Assembly: GCF_003605405.2 (NCBI RefSeq)
Contig: NZ_QYTW02000012.1
Coordinates: 1 to 54,487 of the forward strand
Length of the DNA stretch: 54,487 bases
Origin: Siminovitchia terrae
Lineage (GTDB): Bacteria; Bacillota; Bacilli; Bacillales; Bacillaceae_C
Direction of reading: 5' to 3'
Shown here: in pieces, positions 7,456-15,771 of the stretch
Layout of the letters: each line of letters begins with the position of its first letter
Numbering within the stretch: position 1 is the first letter of the stretch
Made by a program: the position numbers and the translations under genes
Notes under the pieces: model-generated
What the model saw: only the letters and a program-made list of their open reading frames with translations
Databases searched by the model: none
What the model was told of the DNA's origin: nothing

Positions 7456-8547
7456 CTATTCCCCTCGCTCCTTTTTGTTGAAAATGATGGATACAAGTAA
7501 AAATAAAATTGGTAAGCCTAAAGCGAAAGTAAAAACAAGAAAATTATTATAAATCCTGGATATGGATGCTATCTCATACTTTCCATGAAAAAACATCGCC
7601 AACCCAAAGCATATGCTTGCAGTTAGAATGACGAATTTTTTTATTTTATTTGAATTCATGGCAACTGAGAGCCCCAATGAGGAGATGTATAACGCACTCA
7701 TAAATGTAGTGGCCACCAAGACAATCCACATGGACGTAAAGAGTAAGTCTGGCCTTTCAATAATTCTGAAAGTGAATGCCTTTATTAGATATAAAACCGG
7801 TTCAGGTACAAGCTTAAATTCTTCCGGACTGAAAAAAAGCAAGCACGTTAAGACCAAAAACAAATAAAAAAGTGTGACAAAGATATTGGCAATCGTTGCT
7901 GCTTTTAGCACCCCCTTTTTATCCGATTGAACAAAAGGATGGAAGATAAGCAATAACTCGAATCCCTGAAAAGCATACAAACTGGGGTTTATTCCATGAA
8001 TCACTGGCAGGACTCCATTGGCTCCAACAGGCAAAATAAATGTAAGATTTGCATCTTTTAACGCATAAGCAGCAAAGCCTATAAATCCGATTAAAACAAC
8101 GGAGGCAATAACAAAGAAACGAGCAATGAGCTGAAGGTTACCTTTTACAATATAAACCGCAGTAACCACCATCAGTACGAGCAATAGCCATTTGGGTGTC
8201 AGCGGCATCATCCAAGCTTTGAGGATATAGGAAAATTTCTCCAGAACCAAACTTCCAAAGTAAATAAAATATATACTATATAAGATAACGATCATTTTTC
8301 CGATCACTTTTCCAAAGAGGGATTGGGCAATCCCATACAAATGACTTGAAGGAAAACGCATCATTAATGCTCCGAATAAAAGGATTGCAATCTGAATGAT
8401 GACTCCTGTTAACAATATAGATATCCAACTGTCTCCCTTTGCCTTCATAAAAACATCGAAAGGCAAAGAAACCACTCCTACTCCTACCTGGCTGTGAATT
8501 AATAAAAATATCAACTGAAACTGAGTAATTTCTTTTTTACCGATCAT
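7456..8547 (-). CDS. GerB-type germination permease subunit
   Basis: A 363-aa integral membrane protein of the spore germination permease family (APC superfamily, GerAB/GerKB) with about ten hydrophobic segments. The N-terminus KKEITQFQLIFLLIHSQVGVGVVSLP is characteristic; the middle segment SLYAFQGFELLLIFHPFVQ is the conserved FEL/FxP region. This subunit is thought to bind the germinant in the spore inner membrane. Its start overlaps the 3' end of gerA by 11 bases, suggesting translational coupling, and gerC follows 3 nt downstream. The specific germinant cannot be inferred from sequence. Confidence 0.9.
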   Translation of the reverse strand: MIGKKEITQFQLIFLLIHSQVGVGVVSLPFDVFMKAKGDSWISILLTGVIIQIAILLFGALMMRFPSSHLYGIAQSLFGKVIGKMIVILYSIYFIYFGSLVLEKFSYILKAWMMPLTPKWLLLVLMVVTAVYIVKGNLQLIARFFVIASVVLIGFIGFAAYALKDANLTFILPVGANGVLPVIHGINPSLYAFQGFELLLIFHPFVQSDKKGVLKAATIANIFVTLFYLFLVLTCLLFFSPEEFKLVPEPVLYLIKAFTFRIIERPDLLFTSMWIVLVATTFMSALYISSLGLSVAMNSNKIKKFVILTASICFGLAMFFHGKYEIASISRIYNNFLVFTFALGLPILFLLVSIIFNKKERGE

Positions 8548-10096
8548 TCTTTCCCCATTCCCTTGATGCCCTTTGTCTTACCTGCTTTTGAGCTAGTGCA
8601 TATTTTGAACGGTGGTCTAGCGACCAGACTGGAAAACGCACAATAGCATCCTTTAAATCTTTTCCATTCAAAGGGGACAAAGGAGCAATATATGGCGTCC
8701 CAAAGGAGTCCAATTTACACATATGGATGATGATAATCATGAGAACGAATACAATTCCCACAAATCCAAGGGTGGCAGCGGCAATCATGATTGGCAACGA
8801 CAGGATACGGACGGTGTTTCCCATTTCATAAGAAGGGATACCAAATGACATGATCGCAGTTAAAGCAATAACAATTATCATCATGTTTGACACTAGGCCA
8901 GCATTAACGACCGCATCCCCGATAATCAGGCCTCCGACAATGCCAATCGTCTGGCCAATTGGTGACGGAAGCCTGATTCCCGCTTCCCGTATTAATTCAA
9001 TGGTAATCGCCATGAAAAGCGCTTCAAAAAATGGGGGAAACGGGATATTTTCAATCGAGCTTTTTACAAGTGTTATCAGATCATATGGAATGATTTCAAA
9101 GTGAAAGCCGACAACAGCAATGTATATGGCTGGAAGCGTGAGCGCCCCCCAAAAACTGAATAACCGGATCAAACGAAAAATGGATCCTGCGTAAAATCTG
9201 ATATTGTAGTCATCAGGGGTCTGGAAGAAGGAAAAAAACGTGACGGGTACAATCGATGCATCTGCAGATCCTTCGCTCATAACCACCACTCGTCCCTCCA
9301 TTAAATGAGCCTCTGCCCGATCAGGTCTTTCAGTAAACAGAATTTGCTGAAATGGGGAAAACGGATGATCTTCAATGAACTCCTCAATATATCCCGGACT
9401 GAAAACCATGCCGGTTGAGATCGATTCAATCCGCTTTTTAACTTCCTCAACGACCGAAGGGTTTGCAAGCCCATTCATATAAACAATCGCTACGTTTGAA
9501 TTTGTTTCCTTTCCCAATTTAAAATATTTGATCATCAGCTGGGGGTTTTTCACACGTTCCCTAATCAGGTTTAAATTGATGTTCAAATTTTCTACAAATC
9601 CTTCGTGGGATCCGCGTACAACTTTTTCATTTTCGGGTTCCTCTGGTGTCCGGGCATTCACTTGAATTGTATTGAATAAAAAGAAATCAGTTCCGTCCAC
9701 AAAAAAAAGGGCACAGTTTCCCATCAGCAGGGCGGATACCGCTTCGTTTAAGTTGTTTGTTATTTTGAGCTCAGGGCTTGTTATGATCTCTCTGACATTT
9801 CGAGTTTCCTCAGCTTCAGACAACGGAATGAGAATGCTTTGCTGAATTTCCTTTGTGTCAGCCATCGTCTCCAAATAGATAAGCTTGCCCTTCCTGTCAT
9901 CGAAGGTCACATCACGAACCTTTAAATCATCCGTATTGCAGAAGGCCTCATATATAAATTTGATATTATCCTCAAGAACAGGATGAACTATGATTTCTTT
10001 TTCTTGGAGGGTATCCTGGGGTTTGGGAATTTGTACTATATTTTTCTGTTGCTTTTTTCGTTTTTTCTTCAATAGCTTTTGTACATTTCGAATCAA
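8537..10096 (-). CDS. GerA-type spore germination receptor subunit
   Basis: A 519-aa protein with a hydrophilic N-terminal half and about five C-terminal membrane segments, as in GerAA/GerKA. Family motifs visible are NTDDLKVRDV, FVDGTDFFLFNT, RGSHEGFVENLNINLNLIR, VERPDRAE-like FTERPDRAEAHLMEGRV, PVTFFSFFQTPDDY and EAGIRLPSPIGQTIGIVGG. I choose the TTG at 10096 (MIRNVQKLLKKKRKK) because it lies 8 nt after GGAGG in GAGGAGGGAGCTGGC; an in-frame ATG at 10174 lacks a site and adds 26 atypical residues. It is the first gene of the gerA-gerB-gerC operon. I could not find a convincing sigma-G promoter. Confidence 0.9.
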   Translation of the reverse strand: MIRNVQKLLKKKRKKQQKNIVQIPKPQDTLQEKEIIVHPVLEDNIKFIYEAFCNTDDLKVRDVTFDDRKGKLIYLETMADTKEIQQSILIPLSEAEETRNVREIITSPELKITNNLNEAVSALLMGNCALFFVDGTDFFLFNTIQVNARTPEEPENEKVVRGSHEGFVENLNINLNLIRERVKNPQLMIKYFKLGKETNSNVAIVYMNGLANPSVVEEVKKRIESISTGMVFSPGYIEEFIEDHPFSPFQQILFTERPDRAEAHLMEGRVVVMSEGSADASIVPVTFFSFFQTPDDYNIRFYAGSIFRLIRLFSFWGALTLPAIYIAVVGFHFEIIPYDLITLVKSSIENIPFPPFFEALFMAITIELIREAGIRLPSPIGQTIGIVGGLIIGDAVVNAGLVSNMMIIVIALTAIMSFGIPSYEMGNTVRILSLPIMIAAATLGFVGIVFVLMIIIIHMCKLDSFGTPYIAPLSPLNGKDLKDAIVRFPVWSLDHRSKYALAQKQVRQRASREWGKNDR

Positions 10097-10174
10097 GCCA
10101 GCTCCCTCCTCACAAATTTTTATTATCTTTTCCCAATTCAGCAGACTGCATACAAGGGGAGGAAGAAATTGCAA

Positions 10175-10451
10175 TGAATCATTTTCAAAAAGTTTAACGA
10201 GTGAATAAATATAGTTATAACTTACATAGTCTGCTACATGTCAGCTTTAAAAAATCATAAACTATGAAGGAATGAATCAAAAGTTTCCTACGAACCGATA
10301 TTTTACTGTACATAAGAAAAATCCATTTTGAAACAATTGTAATAGGGGATATAACAGGAATAGGTAAACAAGCTAATCTGGGGAAAAAAACTAATCAAAA
10401 ATTTCATAGCTTCCTCTTTAAAAAGCTGATTCAAATGATGATTTACATCAG
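10175..10451. other. Upstream region of the ger operon
   Basis: Contains the presumed ger promoter (minus strand) but no -35/-10 pair I would defend. The part from about 10395 (KFHSFLFKKLIQM in one frame) may belong to the hydrolase relic that follows. Confidence 0.35.
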
Positions 10452-10622
10452 ATGTATGAAAATGCTAGATGCCTGTTCCAACATTTGGACTCATTCCCTT
10501 TGGTATCGGCGCAATTTTATACATCATCAGATGAAAATCATATGTCCATCGTTCCAACGACAATAAGTCAGGCATTACGATTTTTAATGAATATAAAGTC
10601 ATTCTCATCAAACAGAAGATAA
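10452..10622 (+). pseudogene. 3' fragment of an alpha/beta-hydrolase (esterase-like) gene
   Basis: A 56-codon frame reads MYENARCLFQHLDSF, then QFYTSSDENHMSIVP and TTISQALRFLMN. This looks like the C-terminal catalytic-histidine region of COG2819-type hydrolases and siderophore esterases (EGENHxSVVPxTISxALRF). The rest of the gene, including the nucleophile serine, is missing. No ribosome binding site precedes it. Assignment is by motif memory only. Confidence 0.4.
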
Positions 10623-10788
10623 ACTAACTTGAGAATCAAGAACAAAGGAGAGGAGCATCCTGTAAGGCGGTGCTCTTTTCGTTGTGATCAGATTTTTGAC
10701 TTTTTGCTCATGAACGGAGATTTTTCGCATTTTCATGGAGTGAAAAAATTACCTATTGAATACTTCTACTATATGAAACAATGTTTTT

Positions 10789-11349
10789 CTATTTAGCTGT
10801 CCACTTATAATGTACAAATTTCAAATCTACCCCATTGAAGTGAATGGTGTCATCACTTATATCTAACCGCTCAAACCCATTTTTCTCTAAAACCCTTTGA
10901 GAAGCTATGTTATTAGTTGTCGTTTTCGCTTTTATTTGTTTCACAATACCTTCTTCTGAAGTTTTTTCTAATAACAGTTCTAATGCTCTACTGGCAATTC
11001 CCTTTCCAGCATATAATTGCCCCACTCTATAGCCAAGATGGCCAATAGCTTGCGACTTTTCTATGTCCACTAAGTTCATTCGTCCCAGAATAGAATGGTG
11101 TATATCCTTAATCAGATAGAAATTGGATATTCCTCGGTTTTGCTCATCTATCAAGGAATACAGCCGACTTAGAAATACTTCAAAATGATAGTATTCATCA
11201 CCTCGAGGCGGAACTGTTTTTTCAAAATAAGTTTTGTTGTTAAGTTCAAATTCAAACAATGCTTTAGAATCCTCAATACGTAATTTTTCTAATGATAAGT
11301 CCACAGGTGGGGGCCGCCTTTCTATAAGAATATTTTTTTTATCAAACAC
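10789..11349 (-). CDS. GNAT-family N-acetyltransferase (RimJ/RimL type)
   Basis: A 186-aa protein with the GNAT fold: LGRMNLVDIEKSQAIGHLGYRVGQLYAGKGIASRAL contains the beta4 strand and the acetyl-CoA loop (motif A, Q/RxxGxG/A seen here as QLYAGKGIA). IKAKTTTNNIASQRVLEKNGF is the typical N..SxxxxxKxGF motif of RimJ/RimL-like enzymes. It probably acetylates an amino group on a small molecule or protein N-terminus; the substrate is unknown. The start is uncertain: GTG at 11349 lacks a clear site, and a second GTG at 11304 would begin MDLSLEKLRIEDS. It stands alone between a hydrolase relic and a fragment on the other strand. Confidence 0.8.
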   Translation of the reverse strand: MFDKKNILIERRPPPVDLSLEKLRIEDSKALFEFELNNKTYFEKTVPPRGDEYYHFEVFLSRLYSLIDEQNRGISNFYLIKDIHHSILGRMNLVDIEKSQAIGHLGYRVGQLYAGKGIASRALELLLEKTSEEGIVKQIKAKTTTNNIASQRVLEKNGFERLDISDDTIHFNGVDLKFVHYKWTAK

Positions 11350-11475
11350 TATAACACAAGCTCTTGTTTTTCTTCTAATTCATCTACTTTCATCCTACTC
11401 TATATTAATCGTTCAAATTACAAAATTAAAACGGGAGAAGAGGAAAGTCCACTATTCCCATTCACCCTTGTCTAA

Positions 11476-11670
11476 ACCCTCTCTCTTGTAACCGAAAAGC
11501 AAAAACATATTGTATCTACCAAATCGGGCAATAATACATTCCCAATATCGTTGGCTGATGTCGAGCATGGGTTTATCCGGCAAAAGATAGCCGGAATCAA
11601 TGATTCTCTTAGAGCAAATGGTTATGAACAACAATGTATAGAATTTGGAAAGGGGAAATTTGTATATTAA
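11476..11670 (+). pseudogene. Unidentified gene fragment
   Basis: An open frame without a start codon encodes about 64 residues that read like real protein (KHIVSTKSGNNTFPISLADV, then EHGFIRQKIAGINDSLRANG and FGKGKFVY). There is no start or ribosome binding site. I cannot name the family. It lies just upstream of the D,D-carboxypeptidase gene. Confidence 0.25.
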
Positions 11671-11700
11671 TAATTATGTGATTTTAGAAAGGGGATTAAT

Positions 11701-12771
11701 ATGTTTGCGAAAAAAGTTGAGACAAAGTCTATCGCCATGATTAGTGTAATAGCATTGATTTTAAGTCTATTCACTAGTCCAATAGGATCTTCTGCTAATA
11801 AGAATATGAAAATATCAAAAGCAAGTGGAACCTATGTTGTAACAGCTTCAACATTAAATGTAAGAACAGGCAATTCAACAAAGTATAAGCGTCTCGGTTA
11901 TCTTAAAAAGAATAAAAAAATAAATGTGTCTGGTAAAACATCGAATAATTGGTATAGATTCACGTTTAATGGAGAAACTGGCTACGTTAGTGGGGCTTAT
12001 TTGAAAGCAGCACCCAAGAAAAAAACACCATCTAATGACAGCAATATTACAAAAGTAAGTGGAGAATATACAGTAACTGCCAGCACATTAAATGTCCGTT
12101 CAGGAGCAAGCACGAAGCATAAAAAGATTGGTTCTTTGCGTTTGGGGAGTAAGATCAATGTAACTGGCAAAACATCTACTGCTTGGTATCGCTTCAACTA
12201 TAAAGGAAGAACTGGCTATGTAAGTGGTTCTTATATCAAAAAGACAAATAGTTCTCAAATAAAGCCAACTTATATCAAAGGTGTTTTGATTGTAAATAAA
12301 AAATATTCACTTCCTGATAGTTATGCGCCAGGTGAAAGTACAGCGGCGCGAAAAGCGTTTAACGTGATGAAAAACGATGCAAAGAAAAAAGGTTTTAACT
12401 TAACGGTATTCAGTGGCTATCGCACCTACAGTTATCAGAATCAGCTTTATCAGCATTACATTGCACGAGATGGAAAAGCTGCAGCTGATCTTTATAGCGC
12501 TAGACCGGGGCATTCGGAACACCAAACAGGATTATCATTTGATATTGGTGAAGTTGGAAACGAGAGTCAATGGTTTTCTGAAACCTCGGCAACTAAATGG
12601 ATGGCGAACAATGCTCATAAATATGGCTTCATTGTACGCTATCCAAAGGGTAAAGAGCATATCACTGGGTACAAATACGAGCCTTGGCATCTACGATATT
12701 TGGGAAAAGACCTAGCAGCAAATGTATATAACAGTGGCTTAACATTGGAAGAATATCTAGGTATTAACTAA
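11701..12771 (+). CDS. Secreted D-alanyl-D-alanine carboxypeptidase with two SH3b domains
   Basis: A 356-aa exported cell wall enzyme. Residues 1-33 are a signal peptide ending at SSANK. Two bacterial SH3 repeats follow at ~42-101 and ~117-178 (TASTLNVRTG / TASTLNVRSG and GETGYVSGAYLK / GRTGYVSGSYIK), which bind peptidoglycan. The C-terminal domain (~190-345) is VanY/LdcB type: zinc ligands fit the motif SxHxxGxxxD (Ser272, His274, Asp281) and EPWHLRY (His330). It would remove the terminal D-Ala from peptidoglycan stem peptides. AAGGGG precedes the ATG and a strong terminator follows at 12816, so it is monocistronic. Confidence 0.9.
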   Translation: MFAKKVETKSIAMISVIALILSLFTSPIGSSANKNMKISKASGTYVVTASTLNVRTGNSTKYKRLGYLKKNKKINVSGKTSNNWYRFTFNGETGYVSGAYLKAAPKKKTPSNDSNITKVSGEYTVTASTLNVRSGASTKHKKIGSLRLGSKINVTGKTSTAWYRFNYKGRTGYVSGSYIKKTNSSQIKPTYIKGVLIVNKKYSLPDSYAPGESTAARKAFNVMKNDAKKKGFNLTVFSGYRTYSYQNQLYQHYIARDGKAAADLYSARPGHSEHQTGLSFDIGEVGNESQWFSETSATKWMANNAHKYGFIVRYPKGKEHITGYKYEPWHLRYLGKDLAANVYNSGLTLEEYLGIN

Positions 12772-12815
12772 CAATCAGCATTGTCTCCGCTATGGACGCA
12801 GGGGGAAAAGGAAAT

Positions 12816-12862
12816 AAAAAAGGTTATCCATGTCAGGAATCTGACCAGGATAACCTTTTTTA
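12816..12862 (+). terminator. Rho-independent terminator of the carboxypeptidase gene
   Basis: AAAAAAGGTTATCC pairs with GGATAACCTTTTTT around an 18-nt loop, ending in a T run. Confidence 0.85.
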
Positions 12863-13014
12863 ATAATTATAAATTTCTAGACTTGTGACTAACTGTTCGT
12901 ATACAGCTGAGGAGTATGAGAATGAGCAGATAAAAAAGTGGGATAATCAAACGTATTTTAAAAGATTATTTTGATGGGTTCTGGAAAGAGCCGGATTAAC
13001 TAATTAAGAGTTTT
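12863..13014. other. Spacer before the first 194-nt element
   Basis: No supported gene. Two short runs (KRILKDYFDGFWKEPD and CSYTAEEYENEQIKKW in different frames) may be decayed coding sequence. Confidence 0.3.
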
Positions 13015-13208
13015 TTAACTTCATTTAGCAGAAGTCTCCCACTTCTGTAAGTGGTGAGATGAATGCATATTAGGATTCCATTCAGTGGGGGGGCAAACCC
13101 TGGCTAAATAAAGTTAAAGCCTCCGGCGGATGCCACAGATTTTCAGAGGAAATTTATCAAGCGGAGCTCGATAAAATCTGGGCGCAAATACGCCAAGGCG
13201 CATTTGAT
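13015..13208 (+). repeat. 194-nt structured dispersed element, copy R1
   Basis: First of ten same-strand copies. Consensus layout: left end TTAACTTCATTCAGC pairing with GCTGAATAAAGTTAA ~90 nt downstream; inside it hairpin A (CTCCCACTT CTGT AAGTGGTGAG) and hairpin B (GGGG TTCAAA CCCC). The right half has hairpin C (TTTATCGAGC GGA GCTCGATAAA) nested in CAGAT/ATCTG, then GGCG CAAATA CGCC and the end CATTTGAT. In R1 the outer pair is ATTTAGC/GCTAAAT, a compensatory change against the consensus ATTCAGC/GCTGAAT. No transposase is encoded. Confidence 0.9.
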
Positions 13209-13449
13209 ATGGTTGGATGAAGAAGATTCATTTGGACTTGATGAAGAAATAAAAACGATACTTTTTATTTGTATAGGTTGTGGGGAGGAAGACGATGTCC
13301 CTGAATTTGTTGTACAAGAATTTCAAGAGGATAAAAAACAAAATGAAGAAGTGGAGACTATCTGTCCCAGATGTAATGGCGCTATGCGTAGGGCGAGAAA
13401 AGTCCCAAGTGATTTTACTTCACTTGGAACGTCACTAAGGTCGCGTTAG
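13204..13449 (+). CDS. Small CxxC-containing protein, probably 5'-truncated by R1
   Basis: The 81-codon frame begins inside the last bases of repeat R1; its only possible starts are TTG at 13204 (within the repeat) or TTG at 13213 (MDEEDSFGLDEE). Two Cys pairs, CIGC and CPRC, separated by an acidic stretch (EEDDVPEFVVQEFQEDKKQN) suggest a zinc ribbon. The sequence looks like genuine protein but lacks its own ribosome binding site, so the 5' end was probably lost when the repeat inserted. Function unknown. Confidence 0.45.
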   Translation: MIWLDEEDSFGLDEEIKTILFICIGCGEEDDVPEFVVQEFQEDKKQNEEVETICPRCNGAMRRARKVPSDFTSLGTSLRSR

Positions 13450-13570
13450 CTATTTTGTTCCTTTTACGATTGTTTACGTCTTCAGCCCTAGAAAAAATCA
13501 TTCTTACGAACGTATGAATGCGTTTTACTTTCGAATATAATCATGAAAGAATAAAATACTGGAGGAGAAA

Positions 13571-14071
13571 ATGAGGAAAATTATATTGCTTGACTGGCTT
13601 TATTTAGGGTTACAGCTGCTCATCTTATTATTTCTATTTACCCATGATTGGATTTCATTTGGTAGTTTGAATGATGTCGAAGCAGTAAAACAGGTTAAAA
13701 CAACGAGGGAATTAATTATCCAGACAATACTTAATGGAGCTCCGTTTGCACCAGCGTTTTTCTTTTGTTCCGTCTATGTGGGAAAAGCGTACCCCTTATT
13801 AGTAAAGATATTTTTAAATATTTACTTCCCTGTACTTCTTATAGGTGCGATCTGGGCTTGGTGGATCCCATACTTCTTTGGTACAACTGCAGAAAAAGTT
13901 CAACAATACCAGTGGATGTTTGGAAAAACTCATGCTTTTTTACCGGAAATGAATGGAATCACACCGAATACACTTCATCTTGTTTTTCATCTTGCATTAT
14001 TATTTGTAACAGTTATAACGATTTATTTTAGCTTAAAGAGACGGAAAAATAAAAAAATAGTATACAAATAA
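13571..14071 (+). CDS. Hypothetical four-helix membrane protein
   Basis: A 166-aa protein with four predicted membrane segments: ~8-24 (LYLGLQLLILLFLF), ~52-68 (APFAPAFFFCSVYV), ~75-95 (LLVKIFLNIYFPVLLIGAIW) and ~134-155 (LVFHLALLFVTVITIYF). The loop between helices 3 and 4 holds WWIPYFFGTTAEKVQQYQWM and FGKTHAFLPEMNGITPNTLH, which looks conserved and may be functional. It has a strong site (GGAGGAG) before the ATG and a good terminator after the stop. I recall similar uncharacterised Bacillus proteins but no function. Confidence 0.75.
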   Translation: MRKIILLDWLYLGLQLLILLFLFTHDWISFGSLNDVEAVKQVKTTRELIIQTILNGAPFAPAFFFCSVYVGKAYPLLVKIFLNIYFPVLLIGAIWAWWIPYFFGTTAEKVQQYQWMFGKTHAFLPEMNGITPNTLHLVFHLALLFVTVITIYFSLKRRKNKKIVYK

Positions 14072-14095
14072 ATTAATTATTGAATATTTGAAATC

Positions 14096-14134
14096 CCAAT
14101 TTCTCAGTCATATTGATGAGAAATTGGAATTTTT
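14096..14134 (+). terminator. Terminator of the membrane protein gene
   Basis: CCAATTTCTCA pairs with TGAGAAATTGG, followed by AATTTTTTT. Repeat R2 begins directly in the T run (TTAACTT). Confidence 0.85.
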
Positions 14135-14328
14135 TTAACTTCATTCAGCAGAAGTCTCCCACTTCTGTAAGTGGTGAGATGAAAGCATATTGGTATTCCA
14201 TTCAGAGGGGGTTCAAATCCCGGCTGAATAAAGTTAAAGCCTCCGGCGGATGCCACAGATTTTTAGAGGAAATTTATCAAGCGGAGCTTGATAAAATCTG
14301 GACGCAAATACGCCAAGGCGCATTTGAT
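14135..14328 (+). repeat. 194-nt structured element, copy R2
   Basis: Full-length copy placed immediately after a terminator T tract. Hairpin C reads TTTATCAAGC GGA GCTTGATAAA, a two-sided (compensatory) change from the consensus TTTATCGAGC/GCTCGATAAA. Confidence 0.9.
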
Positions 14329-14336
14329 TATAGGTT

Positions 14337-14504
14337 GTGAACGTTCCAAACATAAACACATGGGTATTGATACAAGTAGAGACAAAATTTAGACTTCACG
14401 AACCGCTGTATACCGAACGGCATGTGACTCTGTTAAAATCTATTGTTCTATTTGGAATTTGGTTCATCTACATTGTCCGAATTTTAGCTCGCTTTAATAG
14501 GTGA
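14337..14504 (+). pseudogene. 3' fragment of a membrane protein gene behind R2
   Basis: A 55-codon frame begins 8 nt after the repeat and encodes INTWVLIQVETKFRLHEPLY, then LKSIVLFGIWFIYIVRILAR with one membrane helix and a basic end. It has no start signal except a GTG and is preceded in frame by a stop. It is probably the tail of a gene whose front was replaced by the repeat. Family not recognised. Confidence 0.35.
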
Positions 14505-14575
14505 GAGATTAACTTCAGTGCATGGACTGGTTTTATCTTCTTAGCAATGGTCAATCCAAGAAGTGTTTTTACCAG

Positions 14576-15010
14576 TCAAATCGTTGTTCGAATCCACTTA
14601 TCTATCACTTCTCGAAGGTCATTTTCCTTGGCTTTCACATCATCCATATTGGTGAATTTCACTATGGCCCTGTCATTAGTTACCCAATCCAATATCTCGC
14701 TGTTATCAACAAACAAAGGTGTATTGGTCGCATTATCTTTAACTTTTGCTCCGCAATGAAAAATAAGTCGAAAAAATCCTTTTCCATTAAGGTTAAACGT
14801 TATCCGATCATGACCATCGACACAGAAACTGGGTGCATTCCATTTAATTTTTTCTGTAATTTTGCTGTTCGTTCCTAAAATGATTTTTCTAACTTCTGTG
14901 ATCTCCTCTTTAAGTGGATGCTCAAGGTTGTTCATAAATTCTGCAACCTGTTCGGTACCAGATAACTTTTTATTTTTGTTCGGCAGCGTTCTCACCCTTT
15001 CATCTTCCAT
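14576..15010 (-). CDS. DUF1801 (YdhG-like) domain protein
   Basis: A 144-aa cytosolic protein of the DUF1801 family. Typical features are the N-terminal helix VAEFMNNLEHPLKEEITEVRK, the core IKWNAPSFCVDGHDRITFNL (consensus KWxxPxF...) and the terminal DVKAKENDLREVIDKWIR. Proteins of this fold are small and of unknown biochemical role; some relatives have been suggested to bind iron-sulfur or metal-related partners, which I cannot support here. The ATG at 15010 has only a weak ribosome binding site. It lies convergent to the membrane fragment at 14337. Confidence 0.75.
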   Translation of the reverse strand: MEDERVRTLPNKNKKLSGTEQVAEFMNNLEHPLKEEITEVRKIILGTNSKITEKIKWNAPSFCVDGHDRITFNLNGKGFFRLIFHCGAKVKDNATNTPLFVDNSEILDWVTNDRAIVKFTNMDDVKAKENDLREVIDKWIRTTI

Positions 15011-15118
15011 TACTATTCACAATAATATTTTGACGAAAAATAAGAAATACCTTCATAAATCAAAAATTTCAACTGTGAATCGTAAACTTAATGAATTATA
15101 TTCATAATTGATCTTAGT

Positions 15119-15286
15119 TTGTTCGGACATCGCAAGCACACCATTATCGATTACACGTATTCCATGTTTCCATTATATGGAGATCGACTCGCGATATTAT
15201 GGAGAGAAGGGCCCATATCAATTGATGAAGAACAATCTCTAAAGATCGTTGGATTCAGTACAAAGCGTTTTTACACCTATGCCTAA
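15119..15286 (+). pseudogene. Unidentified 3' gene fragment
   Basis: An open frame encodes HRKHTIIDYTYSMFPLYGDR and LAILWREGPISIDEEQSLKI before TAA. It reads as the C-terminal end of a real protein, but there is no start signal or ribosome binding site. I do not recognise it. Confidence 0.3.
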
Positions 15287-15443
15287 GTAACATATCTAAA
15301 GAAGGTAAATATGTCTCTTATACATTGTGCAACCCCTGACACAACATATTCGTATAATGACCTGATATATTCTAAATGGGGAGCTGCTGAATTCCACATC
15401 ATTTGCTCAGCCTCAACTGATATTTATAGGGAGGTACATAAGA
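15287..15443. other. Spacer upstream of the 15444 gene
   Basis: AT-rich; it must contain the promoter for the small gene at 15444, but no clear sigma-A elements were identified. Confidence 0.3.
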
Positions 15444-15683
15444 ATGACCGAGAAAGAATGGCAAGAATTTAGATTTGCAGTAGAAGTTGAAGAGCAGGAA
15501 CTAGCATTTTATTATAAAGGCGAAGAATGGTGGATTAGTAGACTATATGGTGAAGAAAAAAACTACCTACTTACACGTTCAAAAAACTCATATACTCAAG
15601 AGTATAGAACTGCCGTAGAATTATTCAACAATGGCATTGTTGATGGAAAACCTTTCATCGAAAGGGTGAAAGATTTTTTTTGA
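15444..15683 (+). CDS. Small conserved protein, possible immunity-type protein
   Basis: A 79-aa acidic cytosolic protein (MTEKEWQEFRFAVEVEEQEL at the N-terminus, YLLTRSKNSYTQEYRTAVEL in the middle, GKPFIERVKDF at the end) rich in aromatic residues. It has a good ribosome binding site (GGGAGG) 9 nt before the ATG. I do not recognise a named family with certainty. Its place 88 nt upstream of an SMI1/KNR4 gene and its size are compatible with an orphan immunity protein of a polymorphic toxin system, but no toxin gene is present in the window. No repeat or frame damage is seen. Confidence 0.65.
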   Translation: MTEKEWQEFRFAVEVEEQELAFYYKGEEWWISRLYGEEKNYLLTRSKNSYTQEYRTAVELFNNGIVDGKPFIERVKDFF

Positions 15684-15771
15684 AATAAAGGTATTGCCTG
15701 TATGGTTATACTTTTTGAAGTTTTTGTATTTAATTTCCAATCTTTAACACGTATAGAAAAGGAGAATTAGT

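Noticed and set aside
12863-13014. Transposase remnant (KRILKDYFDGFWKEPD)
   Set aside because: Too short and not clearly matching any family.
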